Shown here: positions 42,990 to 53,239 of the stretch, piece after piece
How positions within the stretch are numbered: position 1 is the stretch's first letter
Layout of the letters: every line of letters starts with the position of its first letter
NCBI GenBank assembly: GCA_036172665.1
Contig: CM069870.1
Coordinates: 68,014,212 to 68,078,211, forward strand
Direction of reading: 5' to 3'
Source of the DNA: Prosopocoilus inquinatus
Lineage: Eukaryota > Arthropoda > Insecta > Coleoptera > Lucanidae
Length of the DNA stretch: 64,000 bases
Made by a program: the position numbers and the translations under genes
The notes under the pieces: model-generated
Databases searched by the model: none
Told to the model about the DNA's origin: nothing
What the model saw: the letters and a program-made list of their open reading frames with translations, nothing else

Positions 42990-44945
42990 GTTTTCGTCAA
43001 GAGATGGCGTTTTGAAAGGGTACATTTTCGAAAATAATTTAGAATTAAAATCAATACGAAATTAGGAGGAGGCAAAGTTTCGTCGAGAAACCTCGGCGTT
43101 AAATTGAAATACTGTTGGACCAAATTGGTTCCCCTTTTTGTCAAAAGGTGGCGCTTCGAAAGAGTAAATGTCCTAAAATAGTACTTTTGTAGTTGAAATC
43201 ATCGCAGTGTTAGTAGGCATAGTTTCGCGGAGAACGTCAGCAAAACTAACTTGTAACGTGTAACAAATTAGTTTTGATGTATTCAGCGCCACCTACCGAG
43301 CTTTATAGTATTTAAAGTTGGTTCTAATTTTAGATACGTTATTGGTAGAAAAGAAAAGTTTGTTGCAAATCGTTTAGGATCCTCTGTACAGCTGTTTCAA
43401 TCCTACTTTGTGCTTCAACAGCAGAAGGATGTTGTCTCTACATTTCGTTTTCCGTTATTGGTAGAGGTATTAACGATTAATTTAAAATTTATCGCCGAAG
43501 CATATCGTTTGTGTACAAAAGGAAAAATCGTTCAGCGCCATCTGTTGAGCTTCATTAGAACTAAATTTAATATTAAAACTGTTCGTTCTCATTTTATTTG
43601 CCTGGGTTAATGCAATTTTTAGTAAATTTCTATCGTAGAGAGAGAAGAAGAATATATAATTACCTAATCGTTTTCGTGAGTAAAACAAAAATGTGTTCGA
43701 CGCCATCTTCTGGACTTTATCGTAGTTTATATCATAATTAAAACCCAATTTAAAAATGTGAACCATAAGGTGGCAGCCGTCAATATGATCGGCCAAGACG
43801 GCGTCGTTTGTGTTTAAAAGAAAATCGTACAGCGCCATCCGTCGAGCGTACTTAGAATTAAATCAAATTTAATATTGATTGAGCTAATCGTTATTGTTTT
43901 GTTTGCCTATGCGAATCGAATCTTTGGTAAATCCGAAGAAAAATATAATTAATTCAATACAATTACTTGTTTCGAGAAATAAAACAAAAATGTATTTAAC
44001 GCCATCTTCTGAACTTCATCGTAATTTTAAATCAACTTTATGCCATAATTAAAATCCAGTTTACGACTGCGTACTATAAATCAGATCAATATGATCATCG
44101 GCAAAGACATCGTTTGTGTTCAAAAGAAAATCGTTCAACGCCATCCGTCGAACTTTCTTAGAATTAAATTAATTCAATATTAAAACGTTTTCGTTTTATT
44201 TGCCTGTACGAGTCGAATTTTTGGTGAATTCTTTTCGTAACGACACGAAGAACAATATAATTATAGGTCAGTGTCATTTTGGCGAGTAAAACAAAAACGT
44301 ATTTAACGCCATCTTCTGAACTTCATCGTAATTTTAAATCAACTTTATGCCATAATTAAAATCCAGTTTACGACTGCGTACTATAAATCAGATTAATACG
44401 ATCAAGACGGCCAAGACGTCGTTTGTGTTCAAAAGAAAATCGTTCAGCGCCGTCCGTCGAACTTTCTTAGAGTTAAATTAATTCAATATTAAAACGTTTT
44501 CGTTTTGTTTGCCTGTACGAGTCGAATTTTTGGTGAATTCCTTTCGTAACGACACGAAGAACAATATAATTATAGGTCAGTGTCATTTTGGCGAGTAGAA
44601 CAAGAACGTATTTAACGCCATCTTCCGAACACTGTCGTAATTAAATCCGGTTTATATCGTAATTAAAAACCAATTTAGAACTACGGGAAGCGTAAATGCC
44701 GGACTATTAATCCGGCATATTGAATTTTTATTAAATTTATAACGACGACGGCGACGCCGACGTAAACATCCATCGAAAACATTCAGCGCCATCTGTCGTG
44801 CTTTATTCTGATTAACTTCATTTTTGTGTTTGAATCGTTCGAATCGCTTTATCAATCGAACTTTAATGAAGTAATTTGTACAAGTGAATTGAAATGATCC
44901 GCATTTTTTTTAAAGACAAGAAAACTGCAACTTGCGCCATCTGTT
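42990..44945. repeat. Array of CTCF-like gcgccatct motifs in ~305-bp dimers
   Basis: (c)agcgccatct or close variants recur at about 43288, 43533, 43698, 43831, 43998, 44136, 44304, 44445, 44614, 44784 and 44934; two reverse-strand gatggcg/gtggcgc forms lie near 43003 and 43147. From 43698 two alternating unit types (aacgccatcttctgaactt and cagcgccatccgtcgaactt) repeat every ~303-310 bp. The reverse complement, agatggcgct, matches the core bound by Drosophila CTCF. This could be an insulator-like cluster or simply a repeat family containing the word. Open frames inside follow the repeat. Confidence 0.75.
43350..43452 (-). mobile_element. 103-bp insert with degenerate hammerhead, 13-bp target duplication
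   Basis: cgttattggtaga occurs at 43337-43349 and 43453-43465. The insert between them carries, on the minus strand, CUGUUGAAGCACAAAGUAGG, then AUUGAAACAGCUGUACAGAG: the hammerhead order with a damaged core (CUGUUGA) and damaged stem II. This shows that the ribozyme family inserts as a short retro-copy with a target duplication. Confidence 0.7.
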
Positions 44946-45468
44946 GAACTTCGCAGTTAAATTTGAATTATCATCATGGAAACTGCCGGGGGGGATTAAT
45001 CGAAGTTAAAATGAAGTTTTTACGTTCGTATACCGGTTGTTGAATAAAACTGAGATTATACAAATAAATTCGGCGAGAAGAACAAAGGGCGTAGGTGATT
45101 AAAGATTGGAATCCGTGAAGTGTACGTAGGGGGTTGTCGTTACTTTAAGCCTAATTTTCACGGTGATAGTTTCCGTCATGAAAGCAAGCAAATATCACAG
45201 AAACTATCGTCGTGTAAATAAATAATACAAAGTTCTGTCATGATTTATGGTTCAAATCGACTGTCAAGGAAGGTATTTACACTGTGATAGTCGCTTAACT
45301 ATATATCTCGTAAACTTTTAAGGAAGTGTCCACACCTTCACGACAGACTAGAATGTACAAAGACCTGCCTCCTCTTTTTGATTACTTTCTGTTTATTTTT
45401 TACGTCGTCCGGACTTGGTTATTACTCTTTATTTGTCTATTTCGTTATGCAAGGCTTTATTTAATATT
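44946..45468. other. No gene recognised
   Basis: Contains an inverted word pair around cacggtgatagtttc (45159) and tatcacagaaactatcg (45193), and tttacactgtgatagtc near 45277; possibly a decayed hairpin element. Confidence 0.4.
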
Positions 45469-45895
45469 CTAATTGGTTGAGTGTATTTTGCTTATCATAA
45501 AGCAAGAGGTAGTAAAACATTTGTCTAGTCATCGACTTCATGCAACAGTGCGTGGTAAAAAATTCATTGTAATTCGGTTCACCCTGTATTGTGAGGGCAC
45601 AACAACTCAAAAACTACAACCTGTGCTCTATTTAATCCATCGAAAGCCAGAAACGCTACAAACAAGGAAAAGCGAGATTCAACTTTGTACGAATTGTTAA
45701 AAAAATGGAGAGAACAAAATGGTACGAAAAGTGGGTTTCCAACCCCCATCCGCACGTTTTTACGAGTGGTTTATATTAATTTCGGTCATATGTCAATTCC
45801 CTCACAACAATTCAGGAACTACAACTTGCGATCTATTTCAATCATCGAAAACCAGAAACGCCACAAACAAAGAAAACCGAGACACAACTTTGTAC
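45469..45895 (+). repeat. Dispersed ~220-bp repeat, two tandem copies
   Basis: Units share aactacaac(c/t)tg(t/c), tcatcgaaa.ccagaaacg, c.acaaacaa.gaaaa.cgag, actttgtacgaattgttaaa and gggtttccaaccccca. The copies end near 45690 and 45890; further copies are at 49020-49300. The translated similarity (SGFPTP, NYNLRSISIIENQKRH) comes from the repeat and shows frame breaks, so I do not call a gene. Confidence 0.7.
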
Positions 45896-46026
45896 GAGGG
45901 GGTACAGCTTCTAGATTCGTCGGTGGAGTTGGCGGGGCCGGAAAGACGGCCCCGGTAAGTTAAATGTTCCACATTATTGAATAGATACTCGTGAAGGGTG
46001 ATTTGCATGGTCCTTATCGAATTGAA
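45896..46026 (+). repeat. Direct repeat, left copy
   Basis: gagggggtacag.ttctagatt, gacggccccggtaagt and attgaatagatactcgtga recur in order at 46392-46503, the right copy lacking ~17 bp in the GC-rich part. The pair flanks the LTR-like module at 46065-46378. A Walker-A-like translation here is accidental. Confidence 0.75.
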
Positions 46027-46064
46027 ATGCGGCGCCCGGATGCTAAGACGTTTACGCTCAGCCT

Positions 46065-46378
46065 TTGTTGTGATCGGGGAAGCGAGAAAGAAAGAAATAC
46101 ACAGAAAATGAGAAATCTAACAGTGAGTGAGCGTTTATTGTAACTCCGTCCTTCTTCTTTTCTTTAACGTATTCGGACCCGGCCGGGTCCATCATCAGCA
46201 TCAGAAGGAAAGGATGACTGCGTGACGCCTCTACCAAGGATGAGGAAACATCGATTGATCCTGAGAGAGTATGTCCGGAAGGCAAGGTATGCTAATATAC
46301 ATCGGGGAGGTGGGTTTTATATCCGCAGGTGAATGTGAATGTGAGGGTTAACGCATGCGAGGATGGCTTCTCTAGTGC
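46065..46378 (-). mobile_element. Possible solo LTR or LTR-like module
   Basis: On the minus strand it starts tgggcactag, has ggatataaaacccacc (TATA) near 46315, an aataaac signal near 46132, and ends gatcacaaca (TG...CA). That order matches U3-R-U5 of an LTR. I find no matching 4-6-bp target duplication, and direct repeats lie on both sides, so this is tentative. Confidence 0.35.
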
Positions 46379-46391
46379 CCAATATCAATGT

Positions 46392-46503
46392 GAGGGGGTA
46401 CAGTTTCTAGATTAGTCGCAGACGGCCCCGGTAAGTGAAATGCTCCACATTATTGAATAGATACTCGTGAAAAGTGGTCTGAATGGTACTTATCGAATTG
46501 GAA
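46392..46503 (+). repeat. Direct repeat, right copy
   Basis: Partner of 45896-46026, with the same order of words and an internal deletion. Confidence 0.75.
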
Positions 46504-47000
46504 TTCACACTTGATCCATGTCGTAAGTTTTCTAGGTAAGTAAAAAGAGTAGGTAGCAGTGGAGAAGTCAATGCGATTAAAAAGAAGCATAAGCTACTGC
46601 TCTGAAGCATTAAGCTGTATTCATCTAAATCATTTGTTCCCAAAGGCGGTAGCACCAGTATGCGCAGAAGCGTTCTAGGGGGGCGGTAGCGAGTTCACAG
46701 GCAATTGGGGAGTTTTTGTCTCAAATTAACATAAAATAAAATGAAAAATCAAATAGAATAAAGGTCGATTTAATGATAATGTTTCTCGTTCAGACACTTT
46801 ACAATAATTACATACGGGCCACGTTTCATCAAAATCGGTATGGTTTTTTGTACTGTATTGTTCTCAAGATGAATTAAGGCTTGGTCACTACCATGGCCGT
46901 ATCTTGTTTAGGGGAGGACAAAATTAGACCAAATTCTATCGAGATAAAAAATGATAAAAAATGGAAATTTTATGGAAATTCGAAAATAAACTGTAGAAGA
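46504..47000. other. No gene recognised
   Basis: Unremarkable AT-rich sequence. Confidence 0.4.
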
Positions 47001-47670
47001 TCGAAAGAGAATATTTTGAAAGTTAAATATTTCGAAAATGGAGAAAGTAAAAATCGTTAAAAATTGAAGCACAATATTTTAAAATAAAAATAAAAATTCA
47101 AGGTCAACCCAAACCAATTGAACCTAAGCGAAGCCAACTCAACCAAAGAATCGAAAATTAAAGGAGATTGGAACAAGAAATCTTAAAACTTATAAATAAG
47201 AAAAAATAAAAAATTAGAATCATAGAAAACTTAAATATCTTTAAAAATTAAAAAAAATATATATTTAAAGGTCAACCGAACTAAATAGAAATTAAGTGAA
47301 CCCAACCTAACTAAGTCGAAACTAAGAGAGCTGAACTAAGCCCAAATGAACTCAACTTCCTTTAATCATAGAAGGATAAAAGAAAAACGTTTCAGGGTCA
47401 AAAAAAAATCAACTAAACTGAACCTAAGTGAATTCGATATTAAAAATTTTAAGAGAATTCGAAAAAACTAAAAAACTAAAACATAAAATGTTAACCTTAA
47501 AAATTATTTCAACCTAACCCAACTAAATTGTACCTAGCCGAAGAAAATAAAATAAAATATGAGAAATTATTAAGAATCCAAAGAAAATATTAAAAATTTC
47601 GAAAATATAAAGGATTTTAGAACACTAGAAAAAGAAGCCCAACTAATCTAATAACTTATTTAACTCCAGG
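47001..47670 (+). repeat. A-rich degenerate repeats with ggtcaacc boxes
   Basis: The box aggtcaacc(c/g)aac and relatives (aacctaacccaactaaattg and similar) recur near 47099, 47269, 47395 and 47511 in A-rich sequence. The same family in reverse orientation is at about 50130-50770, and a piece is at 2558-2640. Confidence 0.55.
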
Positions 47671-48021
47671 AAAGAGATTTGAATGCAGGTGGAAGAATTT
47701 CTAGAGTTTCGTTTCTCGAAGAAGTTGCCCCTCAACATCACTTTTTGTATCTTGTTTAAATATCTTCCACCTTTAAGAATTGTTTGCAAAACTGGTACAA
47801 GAGCTTTTCTCTTGACCTTTGCTGTTGGATCGCATATTTTCTTTTGCTCAATTTTTCCCTCCTTGATCTATTCTTGCTTCCATTTCTTCTTTTGCATTCT
47901 TAAAACAATTGTTTTTTTTTTCTTTTGAATTCTATTTATCTTAAATTTAAAGAAGAGAATATCGTAGTTTTGAATTAAATAAATTAATACAAGGAAGTAA
48001 AGACTAACAAGAAGACAGAAA

Positions 48022-48071
48022 AATTATCGCCTACGGGATTTGAACCCGCGTGTCTCAGATATCGCGCGATA
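48022..48071 (-). other. tRNA-like T-arm with Pol III B box
   Basis: The minus strand reads a full T arm, GCGGG-UUCAAAU-CCCGU, containing the B-box consensus GGTTCAAATCC, then AGGCGATAA and a T run. Upstream is a 12-bp palindrome (tatcgcgcgata). No D arm or proper anticodon stem can be drawn, so it is not a functional tRNA; it may be the head of a tRNA-derived SINE or a tRNA fragment. Confidence 0.4.
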
Positions 48072-48101
48072 CCCGATTCCTTGTATTAATTTTTTTTATC
48101 T

Positions 48102-48175
48102 TGTTTTGTCTTTGTTGTCTTTGTCCTTGTTTTTCCCTTGTCTTTGTTGTCTTTGTCCTTGTTTTTCCCTTGTCT
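48102..48175 (+). repeat. 36-bp minisatellite, two copies
   Basis: tctttgttgtctttgtcctt and gtttttcccttg repeat twice in tandem with no noticed change. Short hydrophobic open frames over it are repeat products. Confidence 0.8.
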
Positions 48176-48279
48176 TTCTTTTCTTTTCCCTTGACCTTTT
48201 ACACTTTTCTTTCCGTTCCTTTTCCGCCAACACCTCATTTTTCTATTGTATACATATTGCTATGTTATTTTAATTGAAG

Positions 48280-49010
48280 GTCTAATTTTGATTATGTTAA
48301 ATAAGTTTTATTTACATTTTTGGGATGTATTATTATGATTTCACATCAGAATTTTGTTTAAAGTCAGTATAATTTTCGTTTATCAAAGGAGAATTGTAAT
48401 TCCAAGGTATCTCGCCTCAAATAATGCTTACACTAAAACACACATGTTGTTCCATGAATTAAATGATATTGGTTACGACAAAACACATTGAACTGCAACC
48501 TAAAGTCAGTCTTGAAGCTTCTACGATGTAGCAAAGGACTGCAGGACTTTGCTGATATGAAGGCATCTCTTAAGACTGGCAAAAGATGAACACATCGTAA
48601 GCCAAAATGGTCATCTTCGGCCAAGAAGTCTTCAAGCATCACGACAACAAGAGACACGTTCGTGGTAACAAAACCTGGGCTGTGAAGGGGCGGTTGGTGT
48701 CAAATCATGTATTTACGTATTTCGCCTGGTCCTAAGTGTGGAGGAAATTCATTTCTCTTTGAGTATTTGGGTTGTTGGTCTTGTTCGATATACAAAGCAC
48801 CTTTGGGTAGTTGTCCTTCTGGAAATTAATGTTATATTTGAATGGGGCAGGAGGGGCGAGAAAATAAAATAAGCAAGTTGTATAATAACAGGGGGTAAAA
48901 TAATTTAGGGTTTTAATAAAGCGTATTAATAGAGAACATGCTTCCCAGAGGGGGGGTGTTGAATGAACTACAAAGCATTGCTAACCTCGAGCCTTTTGCA
49001 GAAGAGTTAT
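48280..49010. other. No gene recognised
   Basis: No recognisable coding sequence or repeat boundaries. Confidence 0.4.
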
Positions 49011-49019
49011 GGTCGGATT

Positions 49020-49300
49020 GCCTGCCTGCGAATTGTTAAAAGAATTGGGGAGACAAAATGGTATGAAAAGTGGATTTCCAACCCCCATCCTCATGTTTTT
49101 ACAAGTGGTTTATATTAATTGCGATCTTGTGTCAATTTCCGCAAAACAATTCAGAAACTACAACTTGCGATTTATTTCAATCATCGAAAACCAGAAACGC
49201 CACAAACAAAGAAAATCGAGGTACAACTTTGTTTGTATTGTTGAAAGAATTGGCGACAGAAGGGGATGAAAAATGGGTTTCCAACCCCCGTCATTTACCG
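49020..49300 (+). repeat. Dispersed ~220-bp repeat, further copies
   Basis: Same family as 45469-45895: tgcgaattgttaaaagaat, gtggatttccaaccccc, ctacaacttgcgat and ccagaaacgccacaaacaaa in order, followed by the beginning of another unit. Confidence 0.7.
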
Positions 49301-49552
49301 CCACATATCAGAGCGACTATACAATACGCCTTCTTGCGCTATAATTCAGAACTGCATTGTTTTGCGTCGAGATCCGACGCATATTGCAATGGAAGATTCG
49401 CAGCAATTCAAACTGCTGCCATCAGCTGTCTTAATTTCTCAAGAAGGACAAGACGGAGGAGACTAGATCATTATGACATGAAACTCAGCTCATATTTCAT
49501 TTAATATCTCACAAAGGAGTTGTTACGTTACGATAAGGCATTGTTTAGAAGC

Positions 49553-50080
49553 TGGCGTCGCAAGTCTTAAACAGAAGCTTTGTCTCAGACCGGAACATTA
49601 AATTAATTAAAGATTGCTTGTTTTAAGTGAAATTAATTTGGAAAAATGGAAATTTGAATACGAATTTATTTTCTAAAATTCGGGGGGAAAACGGAAAATT
49701 GTTTTAAATATTTAAAAAAAAATTGAATCTATGTGAGCTGTGAAAAATTTTGTCGTATTTTTAAATCCCGATTTTCAGACAACTTCTCCATTTATGAAAC
49801 TCTGATGTTGGCAGCTCTACCCGAATACCCAAAACATTCCAAGCTTGACTGTGTCCGAACGCGCGAATCTCGAAATGTACCTTTGCCACAACATTGGAAT
49901 CTTGAAACACACCTTAGTCACAATATAGCCGCCGTATTAGTGGAGTTATCTGTCACTATTTTCAGAGACATGATGTCTTACGTGTAGGCAATCAGTGAAA
50001 GGCAACGTTGCTTTTCGAATTGTAATTAATATGCAACTATTTTGCAGTTTGTAGCGATAATTTATTTTCAAATTTTCTTA
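49553..50080 (+). repeat. ~530-bp direct repeat, left copy
   Basis: Shares with 51898-52510: cgtcgcaagtcttaaac and ctttgtctcagaccggaaca, taagtgaaattaatttgg, aattgtaattaat.atgcaa and aaggcaacgttgcttttcg in order. Shorter pieces of the first box recur at 52870 and 53050. The pair brackets ~1.8 kb; I see no retroelement coding sequence between. Confidence 0.75.
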
Positions 50081-50129
50081 TCATTGTTAATTCTTTTTGT
50101 TCCTTTTAACTTTTCTTCGAGATCGAGTC

Positions 50130-50770
50130 GAATTTAGTTGAGTCGGGTTGACCTTGAAACGCATTGAGACTTAATTTATATTGCTTTTGAATTTTTTTAT
50201 TTGTTTTAGTATATTTAATTTTTCTTTTTTACTATTTTTGTGATTTTCATTTTTTATTATTATAAATTCGTTTGATTTACTTCAGTTGAGTTGAGCTTGA
50301 TTTTAATTTATCCTGTCTTTTTTAAATTACATATCTTTTAATCATCATTAATTTTTTCCTATTTCAATTTTTAAACTTTTTTCTTTCACGTCGTGTTTTG
50401 GGTCGAGGTCATATGTTAGGTTAACCTTGAAATAGACTGAGGAGGAAAGGGGGCTAAATTTTTAATTTATTGATTTCGATTTGCTGCACTCTTTACCTTT
50501 TGCCCGTATGTGTTATATTTATCTTATCTTATTTTGAATCAGGTTCAGTTAAGTTGGGTTAACCTTGAAATAGGCTGAGAGGGCCGGGGGAGGGGGGGGG
50601 ACTTAAATGATTATTGATATGAAACAATATAAAACTCGCAACATCCAAAACGTACGTATTTGTTGTATCCTTAACTTTACCCCCGATCCTATTTCAATTT
50701 TAAAAACTTTTTTGATGTCGTGTTTTGGGTCGAGTTCAGTTGTTATGTTGGGTTAACCTTGAAGTGAAAA
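50130..50770 (-). repeat. T-rich degenerate repeats, inverse of the 47-kb block
   Basis: gggttgaccttgaaa, aggttaaccttgaaatag, gggttaaccttgaaatagg and gggttaaccttgaag recur about every 110-310 bp; their reverse complements match the boxes at 47001-47670. Confidence 0.55.
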
Positions 50771-51897
50771 CTCGCATCATTCAAAACGCAAGTATTTGCT
50801 GCGCCCTTTACTTTCGCCCCCCGCCCCCCACTCACAAAACGCTTGTTTTCGCAGGGATGCCACTCGCCGAGAAAACTTGGAAGACCGGGAAAAGGCAGGG
50901 AATTTATTTAAATGCAAACATCAATAAAATTAATAATAACTAATTGAAAAACTGGAAATTTGAATACATTTCAGTTTTTCTAAAACTGAAGAAAAATGGA
51001 AAATTGTTTTAAATATAAAAAAGAAAAACTGAATCTAAGTGAGGACTGTAAAAAAAGTTTATCACATCACATCCTATAACAAAATCTTTTTCTTCTTGGC
51101 ATTTCCTCGATACAGGCAACCATACTAACGGCTGTGTTAGTCGGGTTGCCTATACTAAGATTTCTTGTACCCTGAAAAAATCTTATTTGTTATTTTTTTT
51201 AACGAACAGATTATATTAAAATTAATTGCTTTTAATATTTATAGGTAATTCAACAATTCTTCTCTACATAATACATGTGATAATAAAAAAATTAATAAAT
51301 TATCAATTTTTGTACGTACAGTTGCGGATGGAAAATTTCGAACACTATTGACATTCCACCGGCGTGACGGTGTGCCTGTGAATCGGTCTTTTCGAGCAAT
51401 TAATCTCAATTTTTGGCTTCGATCGTATTCATGTCTGTCATTTTGACAGCGAGAGCACTGATACCTATTAATCAATCACACTCACTTTTTACAGTCCTCT
51501 TTTATTCCCTAGTAGTTTGTTTCCATTTGCAAAAACTTTCCACGTTTTTCATTTTTATTGCTCATTTTTGCTTCATTTTTACTGCTGTTTTTAATTCATT
51601 TTATGCTTTCGGGTTTTTTCTTTCGTTTATTTTTAACGAGTTTGGATTTTTTGACATTTTGTTGATTGACGTTTGTTTTACATTTATCTTTTGTTTTCTA
51701 CGAGATTTCTTTTTCAATTTTTCGTCAGGAGTTTCAAGTAAAAGCTTTGCCTATGACCAGAATATTAAACAAAATTAGTGTTTTTCTCTGTCTGTACCGA
51801 TAGGAAATTCAAATCTTTACGCTAGATTTAACTTGTGCATTACAGTACAGTTAACTATGCGATTTGAAATATTGTCAATGACAAAAAAAGGTTACAG
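50771..51897. other. No supported gene
   Basis: The longest frame (51413-51778) is Phe-rich because the DNA is T-rich, and part of it (about 51600-51740) recurs at 52560-52700 as non-coding repeat. Confidence 0.45.
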
Positions 51898-52510
51898 CGG
51901 GCATCGCAAGTCTTAAACAAAAGATTTGTCTCAGACCGGAACATTAAATAAGATTGCTTGCTTTAAGTGAAATTAATTTGGAAAAAAAATGGTAGTTTGA
52001 GTACGAATTTATTTTCTTAAATTGGGGGGAAAACAGGACATTGTTTTAAATATTAAACAAAAAAATTAAATCAAGAACTGTGAAAAATTTTGTCGTATTT
52101 TTAAATTCTGATTTTTTTGGACGCGTCCTGATTTTTCAAAGGCAACGTCCCGATTTACGAAATTTAGATGTTGGCAACCCTTCCTGGAACATCCCAAGCC
52201 AGATTATTATGCGCGAAACTTGAAATAGGCGAGAAAGTATTAAAAAAATTAATCCAAGCGAATTGTGAAAAAGTTTATCGTATATAGTCTCGATGTTGAA
52301 ATGTACCTCGGCCACAACATTCGAATCTTGAAACGCACCTTAGCCACAACATGGACGCCATATTAGTGGATTTGATTTATCCGTCACTATTTTCAGACAA
52401 ATGATGTGATGCCTGTGGGCAATTAGTGAAAGGCAACGTTGCTTTTCGAATTGTAATTAATTATGCAACTATTTAGCAGTTTGGAGAGATTAATTTAGTT
52501 TAAAATTTTC
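51898..52510 (+). repeat. ~530-610-bp direct repeat, right copy
   Basis: Partner of 49553-50080 with an extra internal block (about 52170-52300). Further partial units follow: a T-rich part like 51600-51740 at 52560-52700, and cgtcgcaagtcttaaac boxes near 52870 and 53050. Confidence 0.7.
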
Positions 52511-53239
52511 GTGTCGTTGATAATTTTTCTGTTTTTTTAACTTTTCTCATGTTTAAACGAGCGATGCTATCGTGTTTCTCTTTTGTTTATTTTTAACAAG
52601 TTCGATATTTTGACATTTTGTTGATTGACGTTTGTTTTACATTTATCTTATGGTTTCTACAAGATTTCTTTTCTTAATTTTTCGTCGGGAGATTAAAACG
52701 AGAGCTTCGTCTCAGACCGGAATATTAATTAAATTAAAATTAGTATTTTTATTTGTGAGTACCGACAGGAAATTCAAATTTTTATGCTAGACTTAACTTG
52801 TAGGTTATAGTAAAGTTAACTACGCGGTTTAAGTACTGTCGCTAACAGAGAAAAGTTAAGAGCGTGGCGTCGCAAGTCTTAAACAAAGGCTTTGTCTCAG
52901 ATCGGAACGCCAAATAAGATTAGTTTTTTTTTCTTTTGTGTGTATCAATAGGAAATTCAAATCTTTAGACTGGTTTTAACTTGTAAATTGCAGGACAGTT
53001 AACTATGCGATTTAAATTTTGTCAATAACAAAAAAAAGGAAAGACCTGGCGTCGCAAGTCTTAAACTAAAGCTTTGTTTCAGACCGTAACATTAAATATT
53101 ACACGATTAAGTTTTTTTTTTGTGTGTACCAATAGGAGATTCAATGATTTTATGCTAGATTTAACTTGTGTAGGTTATAGTACAGTTAACTGTGCGGTTT
53201 AAATGTTGTCAATAACAAAAAGAATTAAGAGCAATCGCA

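Noticed and set aside
43410..44855. Open frames recurring across the 43-45-kb block
   Set aside because: They repeat with the ~305-bp unit and change frame between units.
45905..45955. Translation GGVGGAGKT resembling a Walker A (P-loop) motif
   Set aside because: It lies in a GC-rich palindrome within a direct repeat, has no supporting NTPase context, and the second repeat copy destroys the frame.
48022..48080. Functional tRNA gene
   Set aside because: Only the T arm and B box are present; no D arm or anticodon stem can be drawn.
51413..51778. 121-codon Phe-rich hydrophobic frame resembling a membrane protein
   Set aside because: It lies in T-rich DNA, where such frames are expected, and part of it recurs as broken repeat at 52560-52700.
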